The notes under the pieces: model-generated
Told to the model about the DNA's origin: nothing
Seen by the model: only the letters and a program-made list of their open reading frames with translations
Databases searched by the model: none
From: Rhodococcus triatomae BKS 15-14
GTDB taxonomy: Bacteria; Actinomycetota; Actinomycetes; Mycobacteriales; Mycobacteriaceae
DNA length: 35,138 bases
Direction of reading: 5' to 3'
Assembly: GCA_000341795.1 (NCBI GenBank)
Contig: AODO01000011.1
Location: 1-35,138 of the forward strand
Shown: positions 1 through 9,993 of the stretch, piece after piece
Numbering within the stretch: position 1 is the first letter of the stretch
How the letters are laid out: every line of letters begins with the position of its first letter
Translations under genes and position numbers: made by a program

Positions 1-1239
1 GGCGTAGGTCGCGAACACGATGGTGCCGAAGAGCACGTAGTGGAAGTGCGCGACGACGAAATAGGACTCGTGCAACTGGAAGTCGAGCGGCGGGCTGGCC
101 AGCAGGACGCCGGAGAGGCCACCGAACAGGAACGTCACCAGGAAGCCGACGGAGAACAGCATCGGCGACTCGAACGTCAGCTGTCCCTTCCACATGGTGC
201 CGATCCAGTTGAAGAACTTCACGCCGGTCGGGACGGCGATGAGGAACGTCATGAAGGAGAAGAACGGCAGCAGGATGGCGCCGGTGGCGTACATGTGGTG
301 CGCCCACACGGCGACGGACAGGGCCGCGATGCCGAGGGTGGCGTAGACCAGGCCGCTGTAGCCGAAGATCGGCTTACGCGAGAAGACCGGGAAGATCTCC
401 GAGACGATGCCGAAGAACGGCAGCGCGATGATGTACACCTCGGGGTGGCCGAAGAACCAGAACAGGTGCTGCCACAGCAGGACGCCGCCGTTGGCGGGGT
501 CGAAGATGTGGGCGCCGAAGTGACGGTCGACGAACAGGCCGAGCAGCGCAGCGGTCAGCAGCGGGAAGGCGAGCAGGATCAGGACGCTGGTCACCAGGAT
601 GTTCCAGGTGAAGATCGGCATGCGGAACATGGTCATGCCGGGGGCGCGGAGACACACGACGGTCGTGATCATGTTGACGCCACCGAGGATGGTACCGAGG
701 CCGCTGACACCGAGGCCCAGGATCCAGAGGTCCGCACCGACGCCGGGCGAGTGCAGGGCGTCGGTCAGGGGGCTGTACGCTGTCCAGCCGAAGTCGGCGG
801 CACCACCGGGGGTGATGAAGCCGGCGGTCGCGACGGTCGAGCCGAACAGGTACAGCCAGTAGCTGAAGGCGTTCAGGCGCGGGAACGCGACGTCGGGCGC
901 ACCGATCTGCAGCGGCAGGATGTAGTTCGCGAAGCCGAATACGATCGGGGTCGCGTACATGAGCAGCATGATCGTGCCGTGCATGGTGAACAGCTGGTTG
1001 AACTGCTCGTTCGACAGGAACTGCATGCCGGGGATCGCGAGTTCCGAACGCATCAGCAGGGCCATCAGGCCGCCGATCAGGAAGAACGCGAACGACGTCA
1101 CCATGTACATGATCCCGAGGACCTTGGGATCGGTCGTGGTGATCATCTTGTAGATGTAGGAACCCTTAGGTCCAAGCCTCGCCGGAAACGGCCGTTTGGC
1201 CGTTAGCTCGGGGACTGGCTGGGGCGCTACGGCAGTCAC
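1..1239 (-). CDS. ctaD: Cytochrome c oxidase subunit I (aa3 type), 3' end cut by window edge
   Basis: Catalytic subunit of the aa3 terminal oxidase in the cytoplasmic membrane; it reduces O2 at the heme a3/CuB centre and pumps protons. The first 413 codons are present and the frame runs off the left edge. It starts at GTG 1239 behind a strong AGGAGGATCA ribosome site. The translation begins [14 protein letters not shown] and follows mycobacterial CtaD closely: [11 protein letters not shown] (low-spin heme His), [15 protein letters not shown] (His-Tyr cross-link and the conserved Glu), [10 protein letters not shown] (two CuB His) and [11 protein letters not shown] (heme ligands). The C-terminal part is missing. 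It is divergent from fecB, as in Mycobacterium tuberculosis (Rv3043c/Rv3044). Identification is secure. Confidence 0.97.
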   Translation of the reverse strand, partial: MTAVAPQPVPELTAKRPFPARLGPKGSYIYKMITTTDPKVLGIMYMVTSFAFFLIGGLMALLMRSELAIPGMQFLSNEQFNQLFTMHGTIMLLMYATPIVFGFANYILPLQIGAPDVAFPRLNAFSYWLYLFGSTVATAGFITPGGAADFGWTAYSPLTDALHSPGVGADLWILGLGVSGLGTILGGVNMITTVVCLRAPGMTMFRMPIFTWNILVTSVLILLAFPLLTAALLGLFVDRHFGAHIFDPANGGVLLWQHLFWFFGHPEVYIIALPFFGIVSEIFPVFSRKPIFGYSGLVYATLGIAALSVAVWAHHMYATGAILLPFFSFMTFLIAVPTGVKFFNWIGTMWKGQLTFESPMLFSVGFLVTFLFGGLSGVLLASPPLDFQLHESYFVVAHFHYVLFGTIVFATYA

Positions 1240-1660
1240 TGATCCTCCTGAATGTGCCCTTGGTCGCTCCGCAGGCCCGCTCCGGACGGTCGTCCCGGGC
1301 TGCGAGACGGCCATCCTCATGGCTTGCGCTGTGAGAATCGTAGACCGTCGCCGGATGATCCGGGGAACGGGTCCTACCTCTTGTCGTACTTGGTGTCGAT
1401 CCGAAATGCGCGCCCCGCGCTGACCTGGGCCGACGGCGACGCCCGGATCGGTCACTTCTCGCGTCGCCGGCACAGGGTCACCGTCGACGATGGGCGCGGG
1501 GCGCCGCCGACGTGGGACCGCTCACGCGACGCACCGAGCATGCGGGGCATGTTGCTAAGGTTTGGCTTACCTATTTTCAATTGGTCTCCCCGGCGGTGAC
1601 GGCCCGCGAGCCGTCGATACTCTCGGAGCACCCCCACGAGAAGAGGAAAGCACCGCCATC
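1240..1660. other. Divergent ctaD/fecB intergenic region, no gene
   Basis: This 421-bp stretch separates two divergent genes and carries no convincing coding frame; the short open frames here have no family resemblance. It should hold the ctaD promoter on its left side and the fecB promoter on its right. The one clear signal is the iron box at 1556-1574, about 87 bp before the fecB start. Confidence 0.7.
1556..1574. promoter_or_regulatory. Iron box (IdeR/DtxR operator) for fecB
   Basis: The 19-mer TAAGGTTTGGCTTACCTAT matches the IdeR/DtxR consensus TTAGGTTAGGCTAACCTAA at 15 of 19 positions, including the AGG..CCT blocks. It lies in AT-richer sequence than its surroundings and upstream of a siderophore-binding lipoprotein gene. 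Iron-loaded IdeR would be expected to repress fecB and the overlapping genes behind it. The site is read directly from sequence; the regulator is inferred. Confidence 0.82.
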
Positions 1661-2737
1661 ATGCGCAAGCCCACATCCCTCCGCCGCCTGACACCGGCCG
1701 CCGCACTCGCCGCCGCCGCACTCGTCCTCACGGCCTGCGGCGGATCCGGCACCGAGGACGCGGCGAGCACCATCGTGCGCAGCACCACGAACGTGGCGGG
1801 TGCCGGTGTTCTCGGTAACGCCCGCGACACCGAGAACGTCTGCGGCCCGACGGCACCGGTCGATCCCGAGGGCGTCACCGGATCGGTTCGCAAGGTCGTG
1901 CACGCGGCGGGTGAGACCGAGGTTCCGGCGGATCCGCAGCGGATCGTGGTCCTCGACACCGACAAGCTCGACACGATCTGCGCGCTCGGACTGCAGGACC
2001 GACTCGTCGGCGCCGCGGTCACCGGCGCGGTGGGGGCGCAGCCCGAGTACCTCGGGGCGACGATCGCGGGAGTCGAGCCGGTCGGCACCGTTCAGGAACC
2101 GAACTTCGAGAAGATCGCCGCGCTGCAGCCTGACCTCATCCTCGGTTCGGAGTTCCGTACGCCCGAGGCCTACCAGCGCCTCTCCGCGATCGCACCGACC
2201 ACCTTCACGGAGAAGGTCGGCCTGACGTGGAAGGACAACATCGTCCTCGACGGCACCGCGCTCGGCCGGGGATCGAGCGCACGGCAGGTACTCGACCAGT
2301 ACGAGACCGCCGCGTCCGAGACCGGGAAGTCCCTGAACTCCTCCGAGACCCAGGCGTCGGTCGTGCGGTTCATGCCGGGCGTCATCCGGATCTACGGCCC
2401 GGACAGCTTCTCCGGTCAGGTCCTCGCCGACGCGGGCGTGCAGCGCCCCACCTTCCAGCGCCTCGAGGGCGCACAGGACCGTCGCTTCGCCGAGATCAGC
2501 GAGGAGACGCTGCCGAACGCCGAGGGCGACGTGATCTACGTCAGCTTCTACGGCGACGAGGCACGCGGCCAGGGCGTCGACGTCATGAACGGCGAGCTGT
2601 GGCAGCGCCTCGGCGCGGTCGAGGACAAGCGCGTGTTCACCGTCGACGACGAGATCTGGATGACCGGGATCGGCGTGATCGCCGCGAACGGCATCCTCGA
2701 CGATCTGGAGGCATCACTCAATGGGTACGCCAACTAG
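1661..2737 (+). CDS. fecB: FecB-type periplasmic siderophore-binding lipoprotein
   Basis: Predicted substrate-binding lipoprotein of an iron-siderophore ABC importer, 358 aa. The start at ATG 1661 follows AAGAGGAAAG and gives a proper lipoprotein signal: basic MRKPTSLRR, a hydrophobic stretch, then the lipobox LTAC with Cys26 as acylation site. The mature part has the segment [18 protein letters not shown] seen in M. tuberculosis FecB (Rv3044), then a two-lobed type III binding fold: [20 protein letters not shown] around residues 90-110, [13 protein letters not shown] near 160, and C-terminal [19 protein letters not shown]. No permease or ATPase gene is adjacent, so its partner must be elsewhere. 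It overlaps the next gene by 17 bp, which suggests translational coupling, and an iron box lies upstream. Confidence 0.92.
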   Translation: MRKPTSLRRLTPAAALAAAALVLTACGGSGTEDAASTIVRSTTNVAGAGVLGNARDTENVCGPTAPVDPEGVTGSVRKVVHAAGETEVPADPQRIVVLDTDKLDTICALGLQDRLVGAAVTGAVGAQPEYLGATIAGVEPVGTVQEPNFEKIAALQPDLILGSEFRTPEAYQRLSAIAPTTFTEKVGLTWKDNIVLDGTALGRGSSARQVLDQYETAASETGKSLNSSETQASVVRFMPGVIRIYGPDSFSGQVLADAGVQRPTFQRLEGAQDRRFAEISEETLPNAEGDVIYVSFYGDEARGQGVDVMNGELWQRLGAVEDKRVFTVDDEIWMTGIGVIAANGILDDLEASLNGYAN

Positions 2738-3818
2738 GGCATCGGTCAGGTCCCGGATCCTGCTCGCCGGGCTGGGTGCGGCGCTCGCCGGCTCGGCGCT
2801 GACCACCCCCGCCGCGGCCGCCGCGCCGGCGGACACCGCCCGCATCGAGGTACTCGCAGCGGACGGCGTCACGCCGCTCGGCGAGTCCGCCGTCCACGAA
2901 GGCGACCGGATCGTGGTGCGCGGCACCGGTTTCGACCCGAACGCGAACACGTCGGGGCTGCCCGTGCCGGTGCCGCCCGGTGTCCCGCACGGCACCTTCG
3001 TCACGTTCGGCGCCTTCGCACCCGACTGGCGTCCCTCCGAGGGCGCTCCCGCCGACGCCCGGGTGGGGCAGCAGCGGTCCGCCACCGCCTGGGTGATGTC
3101 GGAGGACGCGTTGGACCGGGTTCCCGACGCTCCGTTCGACTTCCGCCGCACGATCCGCCAGCAGTGGGTTCCCCTCGCCGACGACGGCTCGTTCACCGCG
3201 ACCCTCACCGTCACGGAGCCGGCGAAGGCCGCACCGGATGCCGTCTACGGCGTCTACACGTACGCGGCCGCCGACGCGGTCAACGCGTCCGAGGAGTTGG
3301 CGGTTCCGGTCAACTTCGACCCCGCCCCCGGTCCCAACGCCCCGGTTCCGCCGCGGCAGGACCTCGTGTGGGGGTTGGCTCCCGGATACCGGGACCTCGT
3401 GAAGAACACCCTGCAGGGTTCGGTCACCGGCAGTGACGGTGCGTCCGTCGACGCCGACGGCCGCCTGACGTTCGAACTCGACGGCGCCGACGTCGATCCG
3501 GAGACCGGACTCGGCGCCGTCCGCTATCGGGGAACCGTCGTCTCGTTCACCCGGTTCCATCTCGCGGAGATCGCGCTCGCGAACCCCTGGATCGAGTTCA
3601 CCGAGCAGGGCACGTTCCTCACCGCGGAGACCTCCGGCGGCAACATGGTCGGCACCGACTCCATGCACCGGATCCGATTCGCCCGGCTCGATCTGCCCGC
3701 GAGTCCGGACGGCGGCACCTTCACCGACGTCCCGGCCCGGTTCACGGCGCCGCTCGAACCGAGCATCCTGCTCCCCTATTCCGGGCAGCAGGCCGCGCCG
3801 GTCGACTTCCGGTTCTGA
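2721..3818 (+). CDS. Secreted HtaA-like (CR-domain) protein, putative heme/iron binding
   Basis: 365 aa. The N-terminus is a Sec signal peptide: RASVRSR, a hydrophobic [16 protein letters not shown] core and a probable cut after the AAAAA run near residue 35. The C-terminal half (about 215-320) resembles the HtaA conserved region used by corynebacterial heme-uptake proteins: [19 protein letters not shown], a central [16 protein letters not shown], then [20 protein letters not shown] and [16 protein letters not shown]. No C-terminal anchor or sortase signal is visible, so it is probably exported and loosely wall-associated. Its ATG lies inside the end of fecB and its stop overlaps the next start (TGATG), so all three should be co-translated under iron control. 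The HtaA assignment is by pattern only; heme binding is inferred. Confidence 0.68.
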   Translation: MGTPTRASVRSRILLAGLGAALAGSALTTPAAAAAPADTARIEVLAADGVTPLGESAVHEGDRIVVRGTGFDPNANTSGLPVPVPPGVPHGTFVTFGAFAPDWRPSEGAPADARVGQQRSATAWVMSEDALDRVPDAPFDFRRTIRQQWVPLADDGSFTATLTVTEPAKAAPDAVYGVYTYAAADAVNASEELAVPVNFDPAPGPNAPVPPRQDLVWGLAPGYRDLVKNTLQGSVTGSDGASVDADGRLTFELDGADVDPETGLGAVRYRGTVVSFTRFHLAEIALANPWIEFTEQGTFLTAETSGGNMVGTDSMHRIRFARLDLPASPDGGTFTDVPARFTAPLEPSILLPYSGQQAAPVDFRF

Positions 3819-4291
3819 TGCCGGTTCCGGAGTTCATCGTCGAGCTGCGCGCTCACGTCGGACACGCCCCACTGTGGCTGTCCGGCGTGAGCGCCGTCGT
3901 CGTGGACGACGACGGCCGAATCCTGTTGGGCCGCAGGTCCGACAACGGGAACTGGGCCATCGTCTCGGGCATCCTGGAACCCGGCGAGCAGCCCGCGGCC
4001 GCGATCGTCCGGGAGATCCGTGAGGAGACCGGTGTCGAGGTCGAACTGGTGCGACTGACCGGCGTCGACGTCACGCCACCATTGACCCATGCGAACGGAG
4101 ATCAGGCGCAGTATCTCGATCTCTGCTTCCTGGCCCGGTGGACGGGCGGCACACCACAGCCGGCGGACGACGAGAACGTCGACGTCGGATGGTTCTCGCC
4201 CGACGCGCTGCCCACGCCGATGAACGACTCGTCCGTCGGCCGCATCGCCACCGCGTTGCGCGGCGACGAGGGGGCCTGGTTCGCCCGCTGA
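3818..4291 (+). CDS. Nudix hydrolase
   Basis: 157-aa cytosolic hydrolase of the MutT/Nudix family, which cleaves nucleoside diphosphates linked to another moiety using Mg2+. The signature GX5EX7REUXEEXGU is complete at residues 51-72: Gly51, Glu57, Arg65-Glu66, Glu69-Glu70, Gly72. Upstream, LSGVSAVVVDDDGRILLGRR is the usual first strand, and the C-terminal ENVDVGWFSPDALP is typical of ADP-ribose/NADH-pyrophosphatase-like members. The substrate cannot be told. The ATG overlaps the stop of the HtaA-like gene by one base (TGATG), placing it third in the fecB transcript. It is convergent with the next gene, leaving only 15 bp. Confidence 0.9.
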   Translation: MPVPEFIVELRAHVGHAPLWLSGVSAVVVDDDGRILLGRRSDNGNWAIVSGILEPGEQPAAAIVREIREETGVEVELVRLTGVDVTPPLTHANGDQAQYLDLCFLARWTGGTPQPADDENVDVGWFSPDALPTPMNDSSVGRIATALRGDEGAWFAR

Positions 4292-4306
4292 GTCACCCGA
4301 CGTCGG

Positions 4307-4693
4307 TCAGGACGTCCGGGTCTCCCACAGCCCCATCACGTTGCCCTCGGTGTCGGTGAAGTACGCGGCGTACCCCATGTCCCCGACCTCGGTCTTCTCC
4401 CCCACCGGTTCGCCGCCGAGTGTGGTGATCTTCGCGAGCGTGTCGTCGATGCTCGCGACGTCGATGGTGACCACCGGGCCCCGGGGGAACGACGGTTCAC
4501 GCTCGAACATGCCGCCGCCGATGTATCCGGGTTCGGCGGGCATCCCGTTCTCCCCCGTGGGACCGGTGGACACACCGGTGTAGTTGTACTCCGGCATCTC
4601 GTGGTAATCCCAGCCGAAGACGTCCCGGTAGAACGCCCGCGCCCGGTCCCCGTCGTTGAACGGGACCTCGAAGTGCACCACTCGACCGCTCAT
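4307..4693 (-). CDS. VOC-superfamily (glyoxalase/bleomycin-resistance-like) protein
   Basis: 128 aa, one vicinal-oxygen-chelate module of two beta-alpha-beta-beta-beta halves. The first half has VVHFEVPFNDGDRARAFYRDVFGW; the second has VVTIDVASIDDTLAKITTLGGE and ends GYAAYFTDTEGNVMGLWE. His7 and the C-terminal Glu in GLWE sit where VOC metal ligands usually lie. This is the common 27-kDa-antigen-like subgroup whose members mostly lack an assigned reaction, so no substrate is proposed. The start is ATG 4693 behind GAGGAGGCGGCG. It is transcribed alone, convergent with the Nudix gene. Confidence 0.85.
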   Translation of the reverse strand: MSGRVVHFEVPFNDGDRARAFYRDVFGWDYHEMPEYNYTGVSTGPTGENGMPAEPGYIGGGMFEREPSFPRGPVVTIDVASIDDTLAKITTLGGEPVGEKTEVGDMGYAAYFTDTEGNVMGLWETRTS

Positions 4694-4761
4694 CGCCGCC
4701 TCCTCGCGCGATTGGTGAACCCGCCAGCCTCGACGCTAGCCCGATCGTCCGTACCCGGAAA

Positions 4762-4812
4762 GAGCGAAGGCGGCCTTCATCTCGGCCATCCGTACGACGG
4801 TGGCCTTCAGCC
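4762..4812. repeat. Intergenic palindromic repeat, copy A
   Basis: The left arm GAGCGAAGGCGGCCTTCA (4762-4779) contains the small palindrome GAAGGC-G-GCCTTC; the right arm GGTGGCCTTCAGCC lies at 4799-4812. The same 18-mer left arm recurs inverted at 23622-23639. It lies between nrdF and the VOC gene, next to copy B. It codes for nothing recognisable. Confidence 0.6.
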
Positions 4813-4835
4813 GCGACGCGCGCCCACCCCGACAC

Positions 4836-4886
4836 GGCTGAAGGTGGCTTTCATGCGCGTGGAGCGGATGAAAGCCACCTTCAGCC
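4836..4886. repeat. Intergenic palindromic repeat, copy B; possible nrdF terminator
   Basis: Perfect 19-bp inverted repeat: GGCTGAAGGTGGCTTTCAT at 4836-4854 and its complement at 4868-4886, with a 13-nt loop. It begins about 20 bp beyond the nrdF stop and could terminate the nrdHIEF transcript. The arm shares GCCACCTTCAGCC with copy C at 23657-23669, so it is more than a simple terminator. Confidence 0.68.
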
Positions 4887-4906
4887 TGAGCGTGGAGGGA
4901 CGTGGG

Positions 4907-5908
<1,002 letters not shown>

Positions 5909-5918
5909 TTAGCAGACG

Positions 5919-8105
5919 TCACAACATGCACGAGACGCAACCCTCCACCTCGGTCCCCTCGAGCGCCATCTGCCGCAGGCGGATGTAGTACAGGGTCTTG
6001 ATTCCCTTGCGCCACGCGTAGATCTGGGCCTTGTTGATGTCGCGGGTGGTGGCGGTGTCCTTGAAGAACAGCGTCAGCGACAGGCCCTGATCGACGTGCT
6101 GGGTGGCCGCCGCGTAGGTGTCGATGATCTTCTCGTACCCGATCTCGTACGCGTCCTGGTAGTACTCCAGGTTGTCGTTCGTCAGGTACGGCGCCGGGTA
6201 GTAGACGCGACCGATCTTGCCTTCCTTGCGGATCTCGATCTTCGACGCCACCGGGTGGATGGAGCTGGTGGAGTTGTTGATGTAGGAGATCGACCCGGTC
6301 GGCGGGACGGCCTGCAGGTTCTGGTTGTAGATGCCGTGCTCCTGCACCGACGCCTTCAGCTCGCGCCAGTCGTCCTGGGTGGGGATGTGCACGCCGGAAT
6401 CGGCGAACAGCTGCCGCACCTTCTCGGTCGCGGGCTCCCACACCTGGTCGGTGTACTTGTCGAAGAACTCACCCGACGCGTACTTCGACTCCGGGAACCC
6501 GGCGAAGTACGCGCCGCGCTCCTTGGCGATCGCGTTGGACGCGCGGATCGCGTGGTACACGACCGTGTAGAAGTAGATGTTCGTGAAGTCGATGCCCTCC
6601 GCCGAGCCGTAGTGGACGCGTTCGCGGGCGAGGTAACCGTGCAGGTTCATCTGCCCGAGGCCGATGGCGTGGCCCTCGTCGTTGGCCTTGCGGATCGACG
6701 GGACGGAGTCGATGGACGTCTGATCCGCAACCGCGGTCAGCGCACGGATCGACGTCTCGATGGTCTGCGCGAAGTCCGGCGAGTCCATCGTCTTCGCGAT
6801 GTTGAGCGAGCCCAGGTTGCAGGAGATGTCCTTGCCGACCTTGCTGTAGGTGAGGTCGTCGTTGTACTCCGACGGCGTCGACACCTGCAGGATCTCGGAG
6901 CACAGGTTCGAGTGGGTGACCTTGCCGGCGATCGGGTTCGCGCGGTTCACGGTGTCCTCGTACATGATGTACGGGTAGCCGGACTCGAACTGCAGCTCGG
7001 CGACGGTCTGGAAGAACTCGCGCGCCTTGATCTTCGACTTGCGGATCCGCTTGTCGTCGACCATCTCGTAGTACTTCTCGGTGACGTTGATGTCCGCGAA
7101 CGGCTTGCCGTAGATGCGCTCGACGTCGTACGGCGAGAAGAGGTACATGTCCTCGTTCTTCTTCGCCAGCTCGAACGTGATGTCCGGGATGACCACGCCG
7201 AGGGACAGCGTCTTGATACGGATCTTCTCGTCCGCGTTCTCGCGCTTGGTGTCGAGGAAGCGGTAGATGTCCGGGTGGTGCGCGTGCAGGTACACCGCGC
7301 CTGCGCCCTGACGCGCACCGAGCTGGTTCGCGTACGAGAAGGAGTCCTCGAGCAGCTTCATGATCGGGATGACGCCGGAGCTCTGGTTCTCGATCTTCTT
7401 GATCGGGGCACCGTGCTCGCGAACGTTACTGAGCAGCAACGCAACTCCGCCGCCGCGCTTGGACAGCTGCAGCGCCGAGTTGATGGCACGGCCGATGGAC
7501 TCCATGTTGTCCTCGATGCGCAGCAGGAAGCACGACACGGGCTCGCCGCGCTGCTTCTTGCCGGAGTTGAGGAACGTCGGGGTCGCCGGCTGGAAGCGGC
7601 CCGAGATGATCTCGTCGACCAGCCGGGTTGCGAGTTCCTCGTCGCCCGCGGCGAGGGTGAGCGCCACCATGCAGACGCGATCCTCGAACCGTTCCAGGTA
7701 GCGCTTGCCGTCGAACGTCTTGAGGGTGTACGAGGTGTAGTACTTGAACGCGCCGAGGAACGTCGGGAAGCGGAACTTGTGCGCGTATGCGCGGTCGATC
7801 AGATCCTTGACGAAGTTGCGGGTGTACTGATCGAGAACCTCACGCTCGTAGTAGTTCTCCTTGATCAGATAGTCCAGCTTCTCGTCCTGGTTGTGGAAGA
7901 AGACGGTGTTCTGGTTGACGTGCTGGAGGAAGTACTGGTGAGCCGCCTCGCGGTCCTTGTCGAACTGGATCTCGCCGTTCGGGCCGTACAGGTTCAGCAT
8001 CGCGTTCAGCGCGTGGTAGTCGAGCTCCCCCGCGGACGAATCGGGTCGTGCCGTAGCTCGCTCTACACTCCCAGCCGGGGCTGTGTCTGTGATGGTCGGT
8101 GCCAC
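5919..8105 (-). CDS. nrdE: Class Ib ribonucleotide reductase, catalytic subunit alpha
   Basis: Converts NDPs to dNDPs using the radical from NrdF and electrons from NrdH. 728 aa from GTG 8105. The active site is intact: Cys192 (PVSCFLLR) and Cys429 (DISCNLGS) form the redox pair, Asn400-Cys402-Glu404 (NLCSEI) is the thiyl-radical loop, and the tail cysteines Cys723/Cys726 (CVSCML) take electrons from NrdH. The N-terminal cone lacks an extended ATP-cone, as expected for class Ib. The chosen start makes it overlap nrdI by 43 bp; a shorter start at Met36 (MLNLYGPNG) would remove the overlap but drop residues ([13 protein letters not shown]) conserved in mycobacteria. Confidence 0.97.
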   Translation of the reverse strand: MAPTITDTAPAGSVERATARPDSSAGELDYHALNAMLNLYGPNGEIQFDKDREAAHQYFLQHVNQNTVFFHNQDEKLDYLIKENYYEREVLDQYTRNFVKDLIDRAYAHKFRFPTFLGAFKYYTSYTLKTFDGKRYLERFEDRVCMVALTLAAGDEELATRLVDEIISGRFQPATPTFLNSGKKQRGEPVSCFLLRIEDNMESIGRAINSALQLSKRGGGVALLLSNVREHGAPIKKIENQSSGVIPIMKLLEDSFSYANQLGARQGAGAVYLHAHHPDIYRFLDTKRENADEKIRIKTLSLGVVIPDITFELAKKNEDMYLFSPYDVERIYGKPFADINVTEKYYEMVDDKRIRKSKIKAREFFQTVAELQFESGYPYIMYEDTVNRANPIAGKVTHSNLCSEILQVSTPSEYNDDLTYSKVGKDISCNLGSLNIAKTMDSPDFAQTIETSIRALTAVADQTSIDSVPSIRKANDEGHAIGLGQMNLHGYLARERVHYGSAEGIDFTNIYFYTVVYHAIRASNAIAKERGAYFAGFPESKYASGEFFDKYTDQVWEPATEKVRQLFADSGVHIPTQDDWRELKASVQEHGIYNQNLQAVPPTGSISYINNSTSSIHPVASKIEIRKEGKIGRVYYPAPYLTNDNLEYYQDAYEIGYEKIIDTYAAATQHVDQGLSLTLFFKDTATTRDINKAQIYAWRKGIKTLYYIRLRQMALEGTEVEGCVSCML

Positions 8106-8521
8106 TGTTCACTCTCCATGAAGTCTGCGAGGCCCTGGCGCACTGCGTCGACGTCCTCGGCTGTTCCCATTAGTTCGAAGCGGTACAGGTACGGAACCCG
8201 ACACTTCTGCGAAATCACGTTTCCGGCATAGCAATACGACTCGCCGAAGTTGGTGTTGCCAGCAGCGATCACCCCTCGGATGAGGGAGCGATTGTGCGTG
8301 TTGTTGAGGAATCGGATGACCTGCTTCGGCACGTAACTCGTGTCGCGCCCGGTCACCGTCGTCCCCCCGCCGTAGGTGGGGAGGATCAGGACGTACGGTT
8401 CGTCGACCTCGAAGGTCCCGTCACGATCGTGAAGCGGGATGCGCGTAGCCGGGACACCCAGCTTCTGCACGAAGCGGTGGGTGTTCTCCGACGCGCTGGA
8501 GAAGTAGACCAGCGAAGTCAC
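8063..8521 (-). CDS. nrdI: NrdI flavodoxin-like protein for NrdF cofactor assembly
   Basis: Small FMN protein that supplies the oxidant used to assemble the Mn2-tyrosyl radical of NrdF. 152 aa from GTG 8521. The phosphate-binding loop is [16 protein letters not shown] (residues 7-22); the aromatic/glycine-rich loops around FMN are [12 protein letters not shown] and [15 protein letters not shown], and the family signature [12 protein letters not shown] follows. The tail [16 protein letters not shown] runs into nrdE (43-bp overlap). It is 23 bp behind nrdH and co-transcribed with it. Confidence 0.95.
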   Translation of the reverse strand: MTSLVYFSSASENTHRFVQKLGVPATRIPLHDRDGTFEVDEPYVLILPTYGGGTTVTGRDTSYVPKQVIRFLNNTHNRSLIRGVIAAGNTNFGESYCYAGNVISQKCRVPYLYRFELMGTAEDVDAVRQGLADFMESEQWHRPSQTQPRLGV

Positions 8522-8544
8522 TGCCGATCATCTCCGTGAAGTGT

Positions 8545-8778
8545 TCAGGCTGCTGCGGTCGCGAGGGACTTGATGCGATCGGGGCGGAATCCCGACCAGT
8601 GATCGTCGCCGGCGACCACGACGGGCGCCTGCAGGTAACCGAGGGCCATCACGTAGTCGCGGGCCTCGGCGTCCTCGCTGATGTCGATGACGTTGTACTC
8701 GATACCGGCCTTGTCGAGCGCACGGTAAGTCGCATTGCACTGAACGCACGCCGGCTTGGTGTAGACGGTGATGCTCAT
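8545..8778 (-). CDS. nrdH: Glutaredoxin-like electron donor NrdH
   Basis: 77-aa thioredoxin-fold redoxin that reduces the tail cysteines of NrdE and is itself reduced by thioredoxin reductase. The active site is CVQC (residues 11-14) in VYTKPACVQCNATYRAL. The C-terminal WSGFRPDRIKSL is the hallmark that separates NrdH from true glutaredoxins. The start is ATG 8776-8778 with AGAGGA upstream. It is the first gene of nrdHIEF; two candidate NrdR boxes lie about 205-250 bp upstream, so the leader is long unless another promoter lies closer. Confidence 0.96.
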   Translation of the reverse strand: MSITVYTKPACVQCNATYRALDKAGIEYNVIDISEDAEARDYVMALGYLQAPVVVAGDDHWSGFRPDRIKSLATAAA

Positions 8779-8982
8779 GTAAGTCCTCTTCCCCTTGGCT
8801 TACGAATCGACGCGGTGCTTTCGAAATCCAGTGAGCGGTGTTTACTCGGCACATCGGAACGCGGTTGCCACGACCGTGAACAGCCGGATCGTGACGCCTT
8901 CTGTGACGCCAATCTCACCTACTGAAGCAGCCCCACGGCCCTCGTTCTCGACCGTTCCGGCACTGCCCTCTCGGTTCCTCCG

Positions 8983-8998
8983 ACACTACACCTAGTGG
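8983..8998. promoter_or_regulatory. NrdR box 1
   Basis: ACACTACACCTAGTGG agrees with the NrdR consensus acaCwAtATaTwGtgt at 12 of 16 positions and has perfect CACTA/TAGTG arms. NrdR represses ribonucleotide reductase operons when dATP is high. The assignment rests on motif and location before nrdHIEF. Confidence 0.68.
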
Positions 8999-9014
8999 CA
9001 GACAAACCTGCAAC

Positions 9015-9030
9015 ACGCGAGATGTTGTGA
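9015..9030. promoter_or_regulatory. NrdR box 2
   Basis: ACGCGAGATGTTGTGA agrees with the NrdR consensus at 11 of 16 positions, less well than box 1. It starts 32 bp after box 1, so the two lie on the same face of the helix about three turns apart, the arrangement known for tandem NrdR boxes. Confidence 0.55.
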
Positions 9031-9167
9031 ACGACATTCGTGAAATTCCCAGGTCGTAAGCCTTCGCGCAGGTCACCGCGCATTCCCGTCGGCGTGTCGT
9101 GCGTCACTCGATCCGGATTCGACCACGGTGTTCGCTGCGATGTGCCTGGTCGTCCTAGGGTGAGGCC

Positions 9168-9974
9168 GTGACGACCCCCGACGACCCCCTGCACCCGGCT
9201 CTCGTCGCCGACGTGACAACGGTCTCACCGAGCCTTCGACGGATCCGCTTCGAGATGCCCGCAGGGACCGGGTTCACCGCCGCCGGGCAACCCGACGAGC
9301 GGGTCCTGATCGACTTCCCCGGACTCGATCACCGTCGCAGCTACACCGTGCGCGGGTGGGTGCCCCACCGACGGCTCCTCGACGTCGACTTCGCGGTCCA
9401 TGCCGGAGGTGCGGCCGCGGCGTGGGCCCGGTCCGCGGCGCCGGGCGACGCGGTGCGGCTGTCCTCCGCGACGGGATGGTGGCGTCCGCCGCCCGGCGCC
9501 CGCGAGCTGCTCCTGCTCGCCGACGTGAGCGCGCTGCCCGCAGCGGGCCGGATCGTCGAGTCGCTCGGCCCCGGCACCAGCGTCCGCGTCGTCGCGGAGA
9601 TCCCCGACGCCGGGGACCGGCAGGAGTGGGACACCCACGCCGACATCGCGGTCACCTGGCTGACCTCCCCCGGCCTCCTCCCGAGCACGCTCGTCGACCT
9701 CCCCGGCCTCGACTCGGTCGAGTACCTGTGGTCGTGCGGCGAAACGAGCACCTCCCGGCGGATCCGCGCTCATCTCCGTCGCACCCTCGGCTGGGCGCCG
9801 GAGCGCTATCACGTGATGGGCTACTGGCAGGCGGACCGGGAGGGGTGGCTGGCCCGCTACGCCCGCGTGCAGGACCGGATCGAGGCGATCGCCGCCCGCG
9901 AACTGGCGGCGGGCCGGTCCGCCGACGAGGTCCGCGACGTCATCGACGACGCGCTGTCCGAGGCGGACCTGTAG
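9168..9974 (+). CDS. Siderophore-interacting protein (FAD-dependent ferric-siderophore reductase)
   Basis: 268-aa cytosolic flavoprotein of the SIP/ViuB family, which releases iron by reducing imported ferric siderophores with NAD(P)H. The N-terminal FAD-binding barrel carries RRSYTVRGW (residues 56-64), the flavin-binding R-x-Y-[TS] motif, followed by DVDFAVHAGGAAAAWA. The C-terminal NAD(P)-binding half has LLLLADVSALPAAGRI and YLWSCGETSTSRRIRAHLR, and the family ending HVMGYWQADREG. A helical tail of about 40 residues follows. The start is GTG 9168 behind AGGGTGAGG. I see no good iron box at its promoter, unlike fecB. It is convergent with the DUF1206 gene. Confidence 0.9.
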   Translation: MTTPDDPLHPALVADVTTVSPSLRRIRFEMPAGTGFTAAGQPDERVLIDFPGLDHRRSYTVRGWVPHRRLLDVDFAVHAGGAAAAWARSAAPGDAVRLSSATGWWRPPPGARELLLLADVSALPAAGRIVESLGPGTSVRVVAEIPDAGDRQEWDTHADIAVTWLTSPGLLPSTLVDLPGLDSVEYLWSCGETSTSRRIRAHLRRTLGWAPERYHVMGYWQADREGWLARYARVQDRIEAIAARELAAGRSADEVRDVIDDALSEADL

Positions 9975-9993
9975 CGCACCGGCCCCGGCGTCG

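Larger units (their letters stand above)
8779..9167. other. Divergent nrdH/SIP intergenic region
   Basis: 389 bp without a believable gene. It holds two candidate NrdR boxes at 8983-8998 and 9015-9030. The part next to nrdH (8780-8980) has no clear signal beyond the nrdH ribosome site; the part next to the SIP gene has AGGGTGAGG just before its GTG. Confidence 0.6.

Noticed and set aside
40-1206. Long open frame on the plus strand opposite ctaD
   Set aside because: Charged, repetitive translation without family likeness; ctaD on the other strand is certain. It is the usual GC-rich antisense shadow.
6096-8231. 711-codon open frame on the plus strand opposite nrdE/nrdI
   Set aside because: Val/Arg/Asp-rich composition with no motif; nrdE and nrdI on the minus strand have every catalytic residue.
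9150-9167. Iron box before the siderophore-interacting protein gene
   Set aside because: TAGGGTGAGG resembles half a box only and is better explained as the ribosome site.
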